Source: Melitaea cinxia (Eukaryota; Arthropoda; Insecta; Lepidoptera; Nymphalidae). Taken from it: 64,000 bases of DNA. This document shows, in pieces, positions 34,557 to 45,125 of the stretch. A program made the translations under genes and the position numbers. The DNA lies in NCBI RefSeq assembly GCF_905220565.1, contig NC_059420.1:744001-808000 (forward strand), written 5' to 3'. The number at the start of each line of letters is the position of its first letter. Positions within the stretch are counted from its first letter, which is position 1. The notes beneath the pieces were generated by a model. It was not told where the DNA came from. It did not search any database and was given only the letters and a program-made list of their open reading frames with translations.

Positions 34557-36789
34557 AAAACGTCTTACCAGCTTATTGAGACAGATGTTCGTTCCGTATT
34601 ATATGACTACGATATTATTATGGGTTATAATTGTGATTTGATTTCCGAAGAATAAAAATGTAAATTGTTATAACTTAATGGATTTTAAAAAAAAAAATCT
34701 AAAAAAAAATCAGAAGATGTATTACTACCTATAGATGCCGAAAATGCAAAAACATTAAAACAGTGGTAATAGCACTTTACGACTTTATTCCCCGGGGGCG
34801 TCGATTTGTTTTAAAAACAATTATATTTATTTTTTTAAATTCAGGTAGAGGTTATTTTGTGGTAAGTAAAACAAATTATTTTTATTATGAATCACTTATT
34901 TATTATTAATGTTATTTATTACGAAATAGTTTTAATCCCCAGAATGAGATTGGTGGAACGATTTCATACATGGATCAACGCATAATGCAACATTACAAAT
35001 TTCGCATACGTATTTTGAACGTTTTTCTTGGTTGCGTGTACTGCAGAATCTGCAACGTTTGAAGGTCGACAATTTTAAAAAATGTTGTCCTTGCCGACTC
35101 AACCTTATCTCGTCAGGCACGCCAAAAACTCCGCCTTTTTTATTTTTGAACAGCACTGGATCTTGTTTTTTTAGTGACAGATGAGCAGATTTCAGACTTC
35201 TCGCCAAACGCAATCTAAAATCCCTGTGTATGTTTTGTCGGGTTTCATTCTTGTGTTTATACAAAATATATGAATTAATCACAGCGCTCTCGAACAAAAA
35301 CCACAACATCCTAAACCAAGATTTATTAGACCTTCGACCAATGCTATACGAGCTTCGGAAGTGATCAAAATGATCTACTCCACCCATGTATCTCGTGTAT
35401 TCGGCAATAGCAGATGGGCAGTACATGTCCTTTTTTCGCCCGTCCTTTTGGGTTCTTTGGATTACTTCAATTCTTCTAGGATCTACTGCAGTGGTAATTA
35501 CGTAAACATCTTTTGTGTCTTTCCATTTTATAACCGCTGAAGGAGGGCAAACGCGGAAAGTAAATTCACCTGGTGCGAGTTTATTTTCTTTGATCTTTTG
35601 TCGCTCTTCCGGAGTTCGAGGTTTTTGAACAGCCAAATCTTTGGGAAGACCTTTTCGTTGCATTCGAACAGTTGAAATTGCAAAAAGTCCTCTATTATAA
35701 AGGCATTCCATGAGAGCTACGGATGAAAAAAAATTGTCAAAAACCAGTAGTGTATTTCTTGGTAGCCCTTGACTTAATTTGTTTATGACTCTGTAACCCA
35801 GCCCTTCTTCGGTGGGTTCATTATCTTTTCCTACGTATATATCGGTTTGATATAGATACCCAGTTTCTGAGCCACAACGGCACCATGCTTTGAAGCCCCG
35901 TTTTATGGGCTTATTCGGCATATATTGCTTTTTGCTGTCACGTCCCTTGAATTTGATCATACTTTCGTCTATAGACTGGCTTTGTGAATTGGTTGCGTTC
36001 TCCTGGAACGTTCTGTTTAGTATGGTCAGCATAGGTCTTATTTTTTGGAGTCTATCGTGATCTATGTGATCACGGGGTAAATGGGTTGTAATATCACATG
36101 CATGTATGTTCTCCAGAAGTTTCTTAAATCTTTTGCAAGTCATGGTACTACTAATTTCACCGTTGTTGTAAAATGGATCAGAACTCCAATATAGTTCAAT
36201 ATCTGGCAAAGGGTTTAGACCCATAAGAATTATTACAGCAAGAAATGCTTTAACTTCATTAACGTTTGTGTCTCTCCAAAACTTGCTCTGTTTTACTGCA
36301 GCATATTTATTCGTATTTAATACAATAATTTCAAAAAGTTCTTGTGGAAAAATATTATTGAAATATTGAATAGGAGTACTTCTATGATCATATTCTTTTG
36401 TTGGTGCTAAACCTTCGCTGAACTGAGGTTCTACCCAGCACGGTTTTGATAAGGAGCAGGTAAATGCGGCGGCATCTCTCTTTCAGCGGCAGAAGCACTG
36501 GCCTGAGGAGAATGTAACGGCAGCGGCATCTCTTCATCGGCGGCAGAAGAAGCAGGGGACTGTGAACGAGCAGGTAAAGGCGGCGGCATCTCTTCATCAA
36601 TACCTTCTAATATATGTAACAATTCGGAGGATGACATACCCTGCATGTCATCCAACAACATATCCATTGATTTAGGTACATAGTCTAAAGCTGCAAGTTC
36701 TTCATCTTCTTCTGATGATGAGTCCCAGTCTTCCAGAATATCTTCTATTTGTTTATCTCTAAGCGGTTGCAGTCGCTGTTGGAAAAATA

Positions 36790-37375
36790 GGCTAAGATTT
36801 AGATTAGGTAAAATCGAATTTCGGGACCGTGGGGGGATGGGGGGTGGGTGGGTGGGGAACACTACCCCTGGTACCACTATCACACCTCGGAACCCCATGG
36901 TTATGGAGATATCGATGGTTAAAGTTTTGAGGTTAGAAGAAGAATTTAAAGCTATTATTATACCTTTGAGCTCCGCGTCTGACTTCACCTTAGCTCCAAC
37001 GCTGCGGGCAGTGCAATTCATGCGCCGTTTTGCAACTTTATAAGTTATTTTCGAACAGAAGTACGTAAAAATAATCTCGATTTCAAGATCAACAAACGAT
37101 ACAACTTGCGGTAACTATGCTTCGATCCGTAGCTTTAAGATGTTATATTCACATTTCGCACTTGATATTAGCATTTTAAACGTTAAGTTATTGTTTTTAC
37201 ACGATTTTTTTTAACAACTGAGAAATAGATGTTTTAATAAAAAATGACAGGCCACTTATCGTTTCGTTCTAAAACAATATACATTGTTTTTGTTTAAATA
37301 ACTGTAAAGGCAAAAGTCTTACACCATACAGCCTTGTTTCATATTATATTTTTTAATTAAATATATTTTATTTTT
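36790..37375. repeat. Merlin left inverted repeat
   Basis: Matches the complement of about 41480-42242 over several blocks (for example GGTACCACTATCACACCTCGG near the tip and CAAGGCTGT..GTGTAAGAC near the inner end). A G-rich tract at about 36830-36856 corresponds to the poly-C of the right arm. Confidence 0.8.
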
Positions 37376-37600
37376 AATTATTTACTGTTATAAACGAAAA
37401 ATACTCAATATTTTAGTTCATTTTATATAACAATAAATAAATATAAAAATATGTTGAATATAGGTGAAACAAATCATAGAGAACTAGAGTAAATTGTCTT
37501 TGAGGTTTTTTACTTTATAATGTTTGAAAATGTTTTTCTTTTACCTACATGTTTTGTAGTCGGTATTGTTTTCGCGTACTGTTTGCATTTTGTGATTATC

Positions 37601-39401
37601 ATGGCTTCTTCGAATCCCAATACTTTTGTGTCTGAAGAGTCGAGTGTAGTGAAAGCGATGGACTCAATAGAGCCGCTTGTCACGGCCTCCTCTTCTATGC
37701 CGTCTTCAAGTAGTGCGCGAGTGATGGACTCAACAGAGCCGCTTGTGCCTATTGTACAATCTATTGATGAACCAGTTGCTGGTCCTAGTGGTATAGCATC
37801 TGGTTTCGGTGATAGTCAATCGGTTATCGCTAGTTCTTTGGACGAGGACGAATTTGCTACGATGCCAGTGTCTGGATTTACTGGGTCATCTGGTAGAAGA
37901 ATAACACCTTATTCGAATGAGTTGAGGTAAATTTATTTTATAGACGATCGGATAAATTTTCAGAAACTGTTTTTAATTAATCTTTTTGGATACTTATTTT
38001 CATAAAAATTAAAATTTCATTCTTTATAGTCTGTTAGGTAACTTAGGTAGGTTTAAAAATCCCGGCAAAACGCCATTTTATGTTTGAAAGTGCGCGATGT
38101 CTTTATACGCGTAGATTAAAAATATAATAAATATTCTATTTCTTTATTTAAAAATATTTAATGAATTATATTAAATTATTATTCGATAAATAATTGTAAA
38201 ATAGTATTAGAGATTATTTTTCATTGTAGATTTTAATCGGAGTACTGTCTGATCCTCTATTTGACTTATTTTATATATTTATGTTTATCTGTTTTGTATG
38301 GATTTTCAATTTATTTGAGTCATGAAGTTATGTTTTGGTGAGGTTATAAGTGTTTTTATTAAAGTTATCGTAAAAAAAATAGGTATTGTTTGACTTTATT
38401 GTGCAATTTATGAGTACAATTTTTTGACATCAACGCAGCTGCAATCTCATTTTAATTATATTTTTATTTATTTCAGATCTATGTGGAATTGGTATACCAT
38501 ATACACAATGTTAGGTACACATGATCAATGTGTAAAATTTGCTGAGGAGCAGGGTCTCATTCCAACACAAAAGATGTGTCCATACCACCGGAAACCAATG
38601 GTTATATATGAGACAAGTAGCGGTCAAATTGGCAAATTTAAGTGCACGAAGTGTGATTGCAAATCAAAAGTTGTGTCGCGTGCTGTAGGGACATGGTTTG
38701 AAGAGGTGAGATTGCCTTTCACTTCCATTTTTCATATTATGTATGCATTTAGTGAAGGGCTGTCTTACCATCAAACAAAAAAACAATTAGCACGTAGGGA
38801 TAGTCCTGTAATTTCCAGCAGCACAGTCGCTGATTGGTTCAACTATTGCAGAGAGGTCATAGCTATCTATGAATTAAATAATCAAAGGGTCGATGGAAAG
38901 ATAGGGGGCCCTAATAAAATTGTGCAGATTGATGAATCAAAGTGTGGCAGGAGAAAATACAATCGTGGTAGACAGATTGAAGGCCACTGGATCATCGGAA
39001 TGATCCAGAATGGTAGCGATGACCTTAGACTGGAAGTGTGTCCTGATAATGAACGATCAGCAGACATATTGGTGCCACTTATAAAAAAACATGTTGCAGA
39101 AGGTTCCATCATTCATACCGACTCATGGAGAGCTTATACAAGTCTTGCTGAACACGGTTACATACACAAAACAGTTAACCATAGTGATCCAATTCACAAA
39201 TTTGTGGCACCAGATGGGACACACACCCAAAGAATCGAGAGTCAGTGGAGGGGTTTAAAAAAACATTTCAGACAAGCACACTATAAATTAGACTTCACTC
39301 TTTGGCTTGCAGAGTACTCATGGAGGAGGCGAATATATATATATCATTTAGATCCCTTTGATGAGCTTTTAAAAGCTATTAAATATGTATATTCAAAATA
39401 A
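37601..39401 (+). CDS. Merlin transposase, two exons, intact
   Basis: Exon 1 is 37601-37926 (MASSNPNTFVSEESS..., Ser-rich) with donor GAG|GTAAAT. Exon 2 is 38477-39401 after TATTTATTTCAG. Phases match (2 nt + 1 nt), giving about 416 residues. A Cys ribbon (CPYHRKP ... CTKCDCKS) precedes the DDE_Tnp_IS1595 (ISXO2-like) nuclease, whose triad is seen as VQIDESKCGRRK, IIHTDSWRAY and QRIESQWRGLK. This is the cut-and-paste nuclease of the Merlin superfamily, related to bacterial IS1016. I start at 37601 rather than the earlier ATG at 37520 because the upstream hydrophobic stretch does not look like transposase. No stop or frameshift is visible; potentially autonomous. Confidence 0.85.
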
Positions 39402-39429
39402 TTTAATTATTTAATTAGCGTACATCTCA

Positions 39430-39705
39430 CCTGATGGTAAGCGATTACCGTAGCTTATAGACATTTGTAACACTAGAAGCATCGCAAGCGTGTTGTCGAC
39501 CCAATCCCCAATCCCCTCCACGAGCTCTGGTCACCTTACTCACTAACAGGAACACAATAAAAAATTTTTAATCGGAACACAATAAAAGCGATTACCGTAG
39601 CTTATAGACGTTTGCAATACTAGAAGCATCTTAAGCGTGTTGTCGACTCAATCCCCAATCTCCTCCATGAGCTCTGGTCACCTTACTCACTAATAGGAAC
39701 ACAAT
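39430..39705. repeat. Two tandem copies of a LINE/SINE 3'-end-like block
   Basis: GCGATTACCGTAGCTTATAG starts at about 39440 and again at about 39588. Each is followed by ~115 bp with CTAGAAGCATC, GTGTTGTCGAC, CAATCCCCAATC and GAGCTCTGGTCACC and ends at GGAACACAAT. This block is familiar from lepidopteran retroposon 3' ends (from memory, not searched). No ORF. Confidence 0.6.
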
Positions 39706-40775
39706 ATTGCTTGAAAACAGTATTATTTAGCTGTGGTCTTCTGTAAGCTCGAGGTACTACCTCAGTCGAGCTGCTTCATATTTTGAGCAGGAAATTCTTG
39801 CTATTGTTCTACTTTAATTAATTTTAAAATACAGTTTATATATTATTTTTTTATAAGAGTAACTGCAGAGTTTCTTGTTGATTCTTTTATGCAGAAGTGG
39901 GTCACCTTTATTATTTATGAGTATAGCAATAGGATATTAATTAAGTTTCGAAGGAGTGTTGTAACTAATATTGTGAAATGAGAACTTTATATATAAGATA
40001 TTGTATAAAAAAATAAATTCATATTTTCTGTGTAACAACTTTATTTTTTATTTCAATAAACTATTTATATTAAATGTTTTTTTTTAATAGGTGTTAGGGA
40101 AATCAATATTTCACAAAATAATTTTACAATAAGTAAGTAATTTTTATTCTATTATTCTTAGTATACATAGTTTTTTTTTTTCAGTAAAATATGTGTTAAT
40201 AATATAAATATGAAATAGATAGTAGAACTAGTATATACACATATTTTAACTATAACAGTTTACATATATTAAAATATAATAACTTGAATAAATTTTCAAA
40301 ACAAAAGAAAAAACTGCATTTCTAAATTGTTCATAGTTACAGAAACAGTATAATCTATTTAAAATTTACTATACATTTACTAAAAGTTCTAAATATTTAT
40401 CAAAAATTATGAAAAGAAATAGTAATTTGTAATAAATTCTTTGCTTGTATTTATATAAATAAAAGTGAAACATTTTTACATATTTACTTAAATTAAGTGT
40501 AATAATGAGACACTAGGTAATAATTATTATAATTTTTATTATTTTTAAACTTTTTTTTTATTATTTAAATACATACTTTTACTCTTTAAGTTATCATTCT
40601 TTTGAAATATACAATCTCAACAAACAATTGTGTAAAATATTCTATAGAACTAAAATAAATTTATAAATACCTATGTAGTTAATTTTCAAAATTTATGGTC
40701 TATAATTTTAAATTATAGTATCAAAATTAATTTATATTTAGTAACATTGCGTGCTAGAATATAGGTTTAGAAATT
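39706..40775. other. Merlin interior, non-coding
   Basis: AT-rich sequence without recognisable ORFs or repeats. It makes this Merlin copy unusually long. Confidence 0.5.
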
Positions 40776-40857
40776 CGAAAAATACCCAAAACCGAATCGG
40801 AGCATCCCACTGTCCACGTGGTCTTGGTCTGTCCTACCCCTAGAGTGTTTTTTTTGT

Positions 40858-41045
40858 GTCGCGGAGGCGCGGAGGGAGGGCAGCCCTCGCCCGCCGTGCG
40901 AAAGCGCGCGAACGAATGCGTAGAGGAGCGGCTGAGGCTGGTCGCCGAAGGCGACCAGCCTCCGCTGCGGAACGGAGCATGAGTGAGCGTGCTTTCGCAC
41001 GCAAGGGCGGAAGGGCTGCACTTCCCGCAGCGCCGGAGCCAAGCG
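40858..41045. repeat. GC-rich imperfect inverted repeat (large hairpin)
   Basis: About 190 bp of very GC-rich DNA in an AT-rich element. The centre is a perfect hairpin, GGCTGGTCGCC-GAA-GGCGACCAGCC at about 40937-40961. The arms continue imperfectly: CGTGCGAAAGCGCGC near 40893 mirrors GCGTGCTTTCGCACGC near 40988, and GGCAGCCCTCGCCCGCC near 40878 mirrors GGGCGGAAGGGCTGC near 41004. Both strands are open by composition only; I do not call a gene. Confidence 0.8.
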
Positions 41046-41067
41046 TTCCTCTAACTTTAAAGGTGGT

Positions 41068-41405
41068 AGATTATTTTTTTTTGTAACAAAACTGTCTATA
41101 AACGATATAATTTTTAAATTAGATAGGTTAGGGTTATTTTTTTTTTTTTTTTAGTAACAAAATTGTCGATAAACGGTGTAACTTTTAAATTAGATAGGTT
41201 AGGGTTATTTTTTTTTTTTTTGTAACAAAACTATGTTTATAAACGATATAATTTTTAAATTAGATAGGTTAGGGTTATTTTTTTTTTTTTTGTAACAAAA
41301 CTATGTTTATAAACGATATAATTTTTAAATTAGATAGGTTAGGGTTTTTTTTTGTAACAAAACTATGTCTACAAACGGTGTAATTTTTAAATTAGATAGG
41401 TATGG
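41068..41405. repeat. ~70-bp tandem repeat, five copies
   Basis: Each unit is TTTTTTGTAACAAAACTRT, then a variable ATAAACGRTRTAAY block and TTTTAAATTAGATAGGTTA with GGGTT. Unit length varies with the T run. Located in the Merlin interior next to the right inverted repeat. Confidence 0.85.
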
Positions 41406-41814
41406 GTTTCTTTCGGTCTCTTTCTGAAGTCAGATTATTGTAAAAAAAAAATTATTCATGTCATGTTTTTTACTTCATTATATTTTATTTATTTAATTAA
41501 AAAATATAATATGAAACAAGGCTGTGTGGTGTAAGACTTTTGCCTTTACAGTTATTTAAACAAAAACAATGTATATTGTTTTAGAACGAAACGATAAGTG
41601 GCCTGTCATTTTTTATTAAAACATCTATTTCTCAGTTGTTAAAAAAAATCGTGTAAAAACAATAACTTAACGTTTAAAATGCTAATATCAAGTGCGAAAT
41701 GTGAATATAACATCTTAAAGCTACGGATCGAAGCATAGTTACCGCAAGTTGTATCGTTTGTTGATCAATCAACCTCAAAACTTTAACTTGGATATCTCTA
41801 TAACTATGGGGTTT

Positions 41815-42085
41815 TGAAGTGTGAAAACCGTGTGAAACCGTGTGAAAACGTTAAATTAACGTGTGGAATGTTAAAATTAAGTGCGAAATGTGAAAATAAG
41901 ATGTGAAAACTATAGAATGGAGCATGAGTATCGAAGTTGTATTGTTTGTTGATTTTGGAGTCGAAATCGTTTTTATTTTTAAAATAGCTTATAAAATGTG
42001 AAAATAATGTGTGAAATGTGAAAATAATGTGTGAAATGTGAAAAAACGCGTGTGAAATGTGAAAATAACGTGTGAAAGGTACGAA
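41815..42085. repeat. GTGTGAAATGTGAAAATAA minisatellite in Merlin right arm
   Basis: Short degenerate repeats of GTGTGAAATGTGAAAATAA-like units (clearest at 41995-42080) and a duplicated AACTTTAAC/ATATCTC block. Absent from the left arm, so they arose in this arm only. Confidence 0.7.
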
Positions 42086-42172
42086 ATTCTTCTTCTAACC
42101 TCAAAACTTTAACCATCGATATCTCCATAACTATGGGGTTCCGAGGTGTGATAGTGGTACCAGGGGTAGTGT

Positions 42173-42173
<1 letters not shown>

Positions 42174-42204
<31 letters not shown>
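42174..42204. repeat. Poly-C tract, 31 bp
   Basis: An uninterrupted run of C on the plus strand, near the tip of the Merlin right inverted repeat. The left arm has a degenerate G tract at the mirror position. Could form quadruplex structure; the length may also be an assembly artefact. Confidence 0.9.
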
Positions 42205-42205
<1 letters not shown>

Positions 42206-45086
42206 CCCCGAAATTCGGTTTTACCTAATCTAAAGCTTTACCGAAAAATAAATAAAGGTATTCATTTCTAGATAATAATTTGAATAGATTTTGCAATAGA
42301 ATCCCGAATTTAGTATAATTTGTGTATAACATAATCATAATAAATTTGTGTGTAATCGAAATGATGCGTAGTTTTCAGTAAAAAAATTATATTTTTAAAA
42401 AAACACAAGAAACGTCGGGTGCAAAGGCTAGTATAAAAAAATGGGTGATTTGAACAGGCAAAGGATATATAGCTCCCACAAATAAGTTCGACTCAACAGG
42501 CTTTGGTCACATGTTCCCCACATTATTATTTGCCTTGTTTTAGACAATTTGGCAAGAAATCGACTAGAAATAATGCAAATCCTGCTAGGAAAACTCAAAA
42601 TCTCTAACATATCAAAAAATTGCACGACTTACCTTTCTTTGTTTCGCCATAATCTGAATAAAACTACCACAGTCACTCAAAAACACCTCCTTAACGGACC
42701 GACGAAACTCGAATGACTGTCAGTGTCACATACGTTCGGATACACAGAGTTTGCAAATTCGAAACCATAGAGTATGTATTTACGATTAAATTTTGACAGA
42801 TTGTGGGCTCTTCATTACCAAAACCTGGCTACAGCATCGAAAAATCTATGTGGGACGCATACGTCCGTGGCCTGCTTAAGGGCTAAGCTAAATGAGCTGA
42901 AGAGCTAAATGAGGGATATATGTATATCCTAAGATCAAAATGTTATATCTCTCTTTTCTTTTCAGTGATATAAACTTCACAAGGCAATTATCGACTTATT
43001 ACTTATATTTATTTATTTATTTACAGAAGAAAAAAAAGATACAATTTATGTGATAAACAGTGCAGCAAAAACAATGAACAGTTTAACAGTGCACTGTGTT
43101 TCTGAAGTAATAATACTAAAGTACATACGATATTATATACTAACATAAAAATATGATATAAAGATATACAAATATAGATTATACATGTGAATATAATTGG
43201 AAAGAAAAAAAAACATTAAGTGGTTAAAAAATAGTAACAATCACAATAAAAATAATAAATGCGGTCATGCCAATCTCTCTAAGTTGGTCTAAAAAGAATT
43301 TTTTAAATATGTTTTTGTAGTTATTTTTTTGATTTTTTTTTTTAATTCGATGGCAGATTATTTATTTAGAAGGGAATAATATATTCAAGCGTACGTTTTC
43401 CATAAAAATACTATGCCTAGGTATTTTTAATGTGTGATTTGTAATATTTCTTGTTAGTTTATAGTGACTCATTTTTATTTGAATGTTTGAATTAAAATAT
43501 TGTTCTATTAATAATGTATATTTTATTTTAGTATGTATTGGCATTACTTTGCAGTAGTTAAATAATTTGAATGAGTTGTTTTTGTATTTATTTCTTAGAT
43601 TTAGCAATTGTTAAAACCCCACAAGTAACTTTGAGTAAATTTTTCAGGAGAGACTAAAATCTATTTATTTAAATATAATATACTGTATATAAATATTTAT
43701 AATTGCTATATGTTATAGTTCTTTTATATACCTAGCCATAGCTTACTTTTTTTAAATTTTTAAATTTGTTTAGTATACTAATTTTAAACATTTTTTTTTC
43801 ACTTGTGTTGTTTTAACAATCAACGTGTTACATGTTTTGTTTTAACACACAACTGAAATAAATCAAGGCAGTTAAAGCAAGAAAAGTTAATGAAACACAG
43901 CAGATTACTTATTAATTTTATTGAAATACCTTTAAATTTTGCACATAAACACACTAACAGTTACTCGCAATCACTTTCCATGTCATTTGTACATTCTAAA
44001 TTAGTAGTGGGCCATTGTAGGAGATCTTCATAAAATTCTTTGTACTTTATAGGAACATAGGGTATTAATTTTCTTACATCCCCAATTTTTTTTAAAGTTT
44101 ATTGGCTTTTTTGTTGAATAAGCAAGGTTGATGGGAAGGGTGAGCTGTTCAGGCAAACAACTTTTTTTGGACATTCTCAAATGGAAGTTTAAAGCATTCA
44201 TTGTATTGTCAATATATTCCAATGCTTTAATTTTTCCAGGATTATCTGCTGTGTGGATGACATGAGAATACTTTGAGATCAAAAAATTTATCTTTTGAGT
44301 TTTGGGCACATTTCTCCCATATGAACATTCTGACAAACAAGATTTTTTAAACCATGTCTTCCACCATATTTTAAAGTTGATTATGTCACTTGGTTGTACA
44401 AGATGGACAAGAAATTTTGATGGAGAGCTACTACACTCAGCGGCACGGAATCTTGGCCAAACTCATAACATGCGATAACAAATTTTTAAGTGTGTCTAAC
44501 TTTTTTCTTATTGTATAAGTGGGTAGAAATAATGTTTACGTTATTCCTAAGAGGATATTTAACTGAGTTGAAGGGCATATTGGTTTGGATTCTGAAGTTT
44601 AGTTGAATCGTGTCATTTATCCGACGAACTCTACGTTTTGAATTGTGTTGTGGAATTTGCGAGTGTTAAGTTTTCGAAGTTCTTTGGTTTTGTTATGATA
44701 AATAAACATCTAAAGGCGCCTAAGAATCCATAAAAATGCCTTTGTCACCAAGTCAGATAGCACAAGCAGTGGCATTACTCGAACAAGGGATAACCCATCA
44801 TGAAGTGGCTACTACCCTTAATGTACCGCGTTCTTCGATCCAATGTGCACTAAAACGGTAGCAAGAGACTAGTCTCTGCACACGCAGACCAGGTAGTGGT
44901 GGTTTACGTTGGATGTCAGCTCATGACGACCGCTTTATTGTGTTAGAGATTTTAACCCTTTGACTGGTAGAGACGTTTTTCAGTGTCATTGAAATAATAA
45001 GTAAATTTTTCGGTTCATTGCACCTTATTTTATTTATAAAAAATGTTTAAAAAATTTTTTTATTCTTAGTTATAGAAAAAAACATG

Positions 45087-45105
45087 GTGGCAACAGGATT
45101 GCCAC
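45087..45105. promoter_or_regulatory. 19-nt subterminal palindrome (left)
   Basis: GTGGCAA-CAGGA-TTGCCAC, 131 bp from the left end of the piggyBac. Candidate site for the C-terminal finger of the transposase (inference). Confidence 0.55.
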
Positions 45106-45125
45106 TGCTGGTACAGGGGATACCA

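Larger units (their letters stand above)
23305..34803 (-). mobile_element. Sola-like DNA transposon carrying a nested BEL element
   Basis: Perfect 21-bp terminal inverted repeats start CGACGCCCCCGGGGAATAAA on the left (23305) and mirror it on the right (ending 34803). They are flanked by a direct 4-bp duplication ATTT (23301-23304 and 34804-34807). A second inverted pair ACCATTTTATTCCCGT lies at 23555-23570 and 34541-34556, almost equally far (~250 bp) from each end. Without the nested 6.7-kb BEL element it is about 4.8 kb. It encodes one spliced transposase on the minus strand. The 4-bp duplication and acidic triad fit the Sola superfamily, but the subgroup is uncertain. Confidence 0.8.
36790..42242 (+). 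mobile_element. Merlin transposon, 5453 bp, long inverted repeats
   Basis: Ends begin GGCTAAGATTTAGATTAGG (left) and the complement of GGTAAAGCTTTAGATTAGG (right), inside an 8-bp direct duplication GAAAAATA (36782-36789 and 42243-42250). Merlin elements make 8-9 bp duplications. Inverted repeats extend ~590 bp on the left (to about 37375) and ~760 bp on the right (from about 41480), where the right arm has gained a minisatellite. It encodes an IS1016/ISXO2-like transposase on the plus strand. It inserted in the piggyBac intron, about 6 bp from the splice acceptor. Confidence 0.88.
34932..42650 (-). pseudogene. piggyBac transposase, two exons, frameshifted
   Basis: Exon 1 is only six codons (MAKQRK, 42650-42633, donor GTAAGT). 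Exon 2 starts at 36775 after a CCAACAG acceptor, in the matching phase, with RLQPLRDKQIEDILEDW. The 5.45-kb intron is almost all Merlin element. An acidic N-terminus contains a short Pro/Ala-rich tandem repeat (EEMPPPLPARSQSPASSAAD-like, ~36440-36600). A frame change near 36430 follows, then the core runs to 34932. All three catalytic Asp residues are present (SIDESMIKFKGR, LVFDNFFSS, GGVDHFDHF), with a C-terminal finger (CRFCSTRN ... CEICNVALC). One frameshift, perhaps from repeat slippage, is the only clear lesion. Confidence 0.82.
34808..42884 (-). mobile_element. piggyBac element hosting a Merlin insertion
   Basis: A piggyBac gene with a small first exon occupies the minus strand. A TTAA at 42885-42888 plus an inverted motif GGGACGCATACGTCC just inside (42861-42875) suggest the 5' terminus; I could not find the matching 3' terminus. 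Because the Sola-like element ends at 34803 only ~130 bp from the transposase stop, that terminus may lie on the far side of the Sola insertion or be lost. Boundaries are therefore approximate. Confidence 0.5.

Noticed and set aside
36431..37021. 196-codon minus-strand ORF as one protein
   Set aside because: Its first ~80 codons are Merlin inverted repeat; only the part from 36775 down belongs to the piggyBac exon.
40767..41086. Overlapping GC-rich ORFs on both strands
   Set aside because: Openness is explained by GC composition and the inverted repeat; no start context or domain.
41100..41405. TAGGTTAGGG motifs resembling the insect telomere repeat TTAGG
   Set aside because: They occur once per ~70-bp unit, not as a (TTAGG)n array; part of a Merlin-internal satellite.
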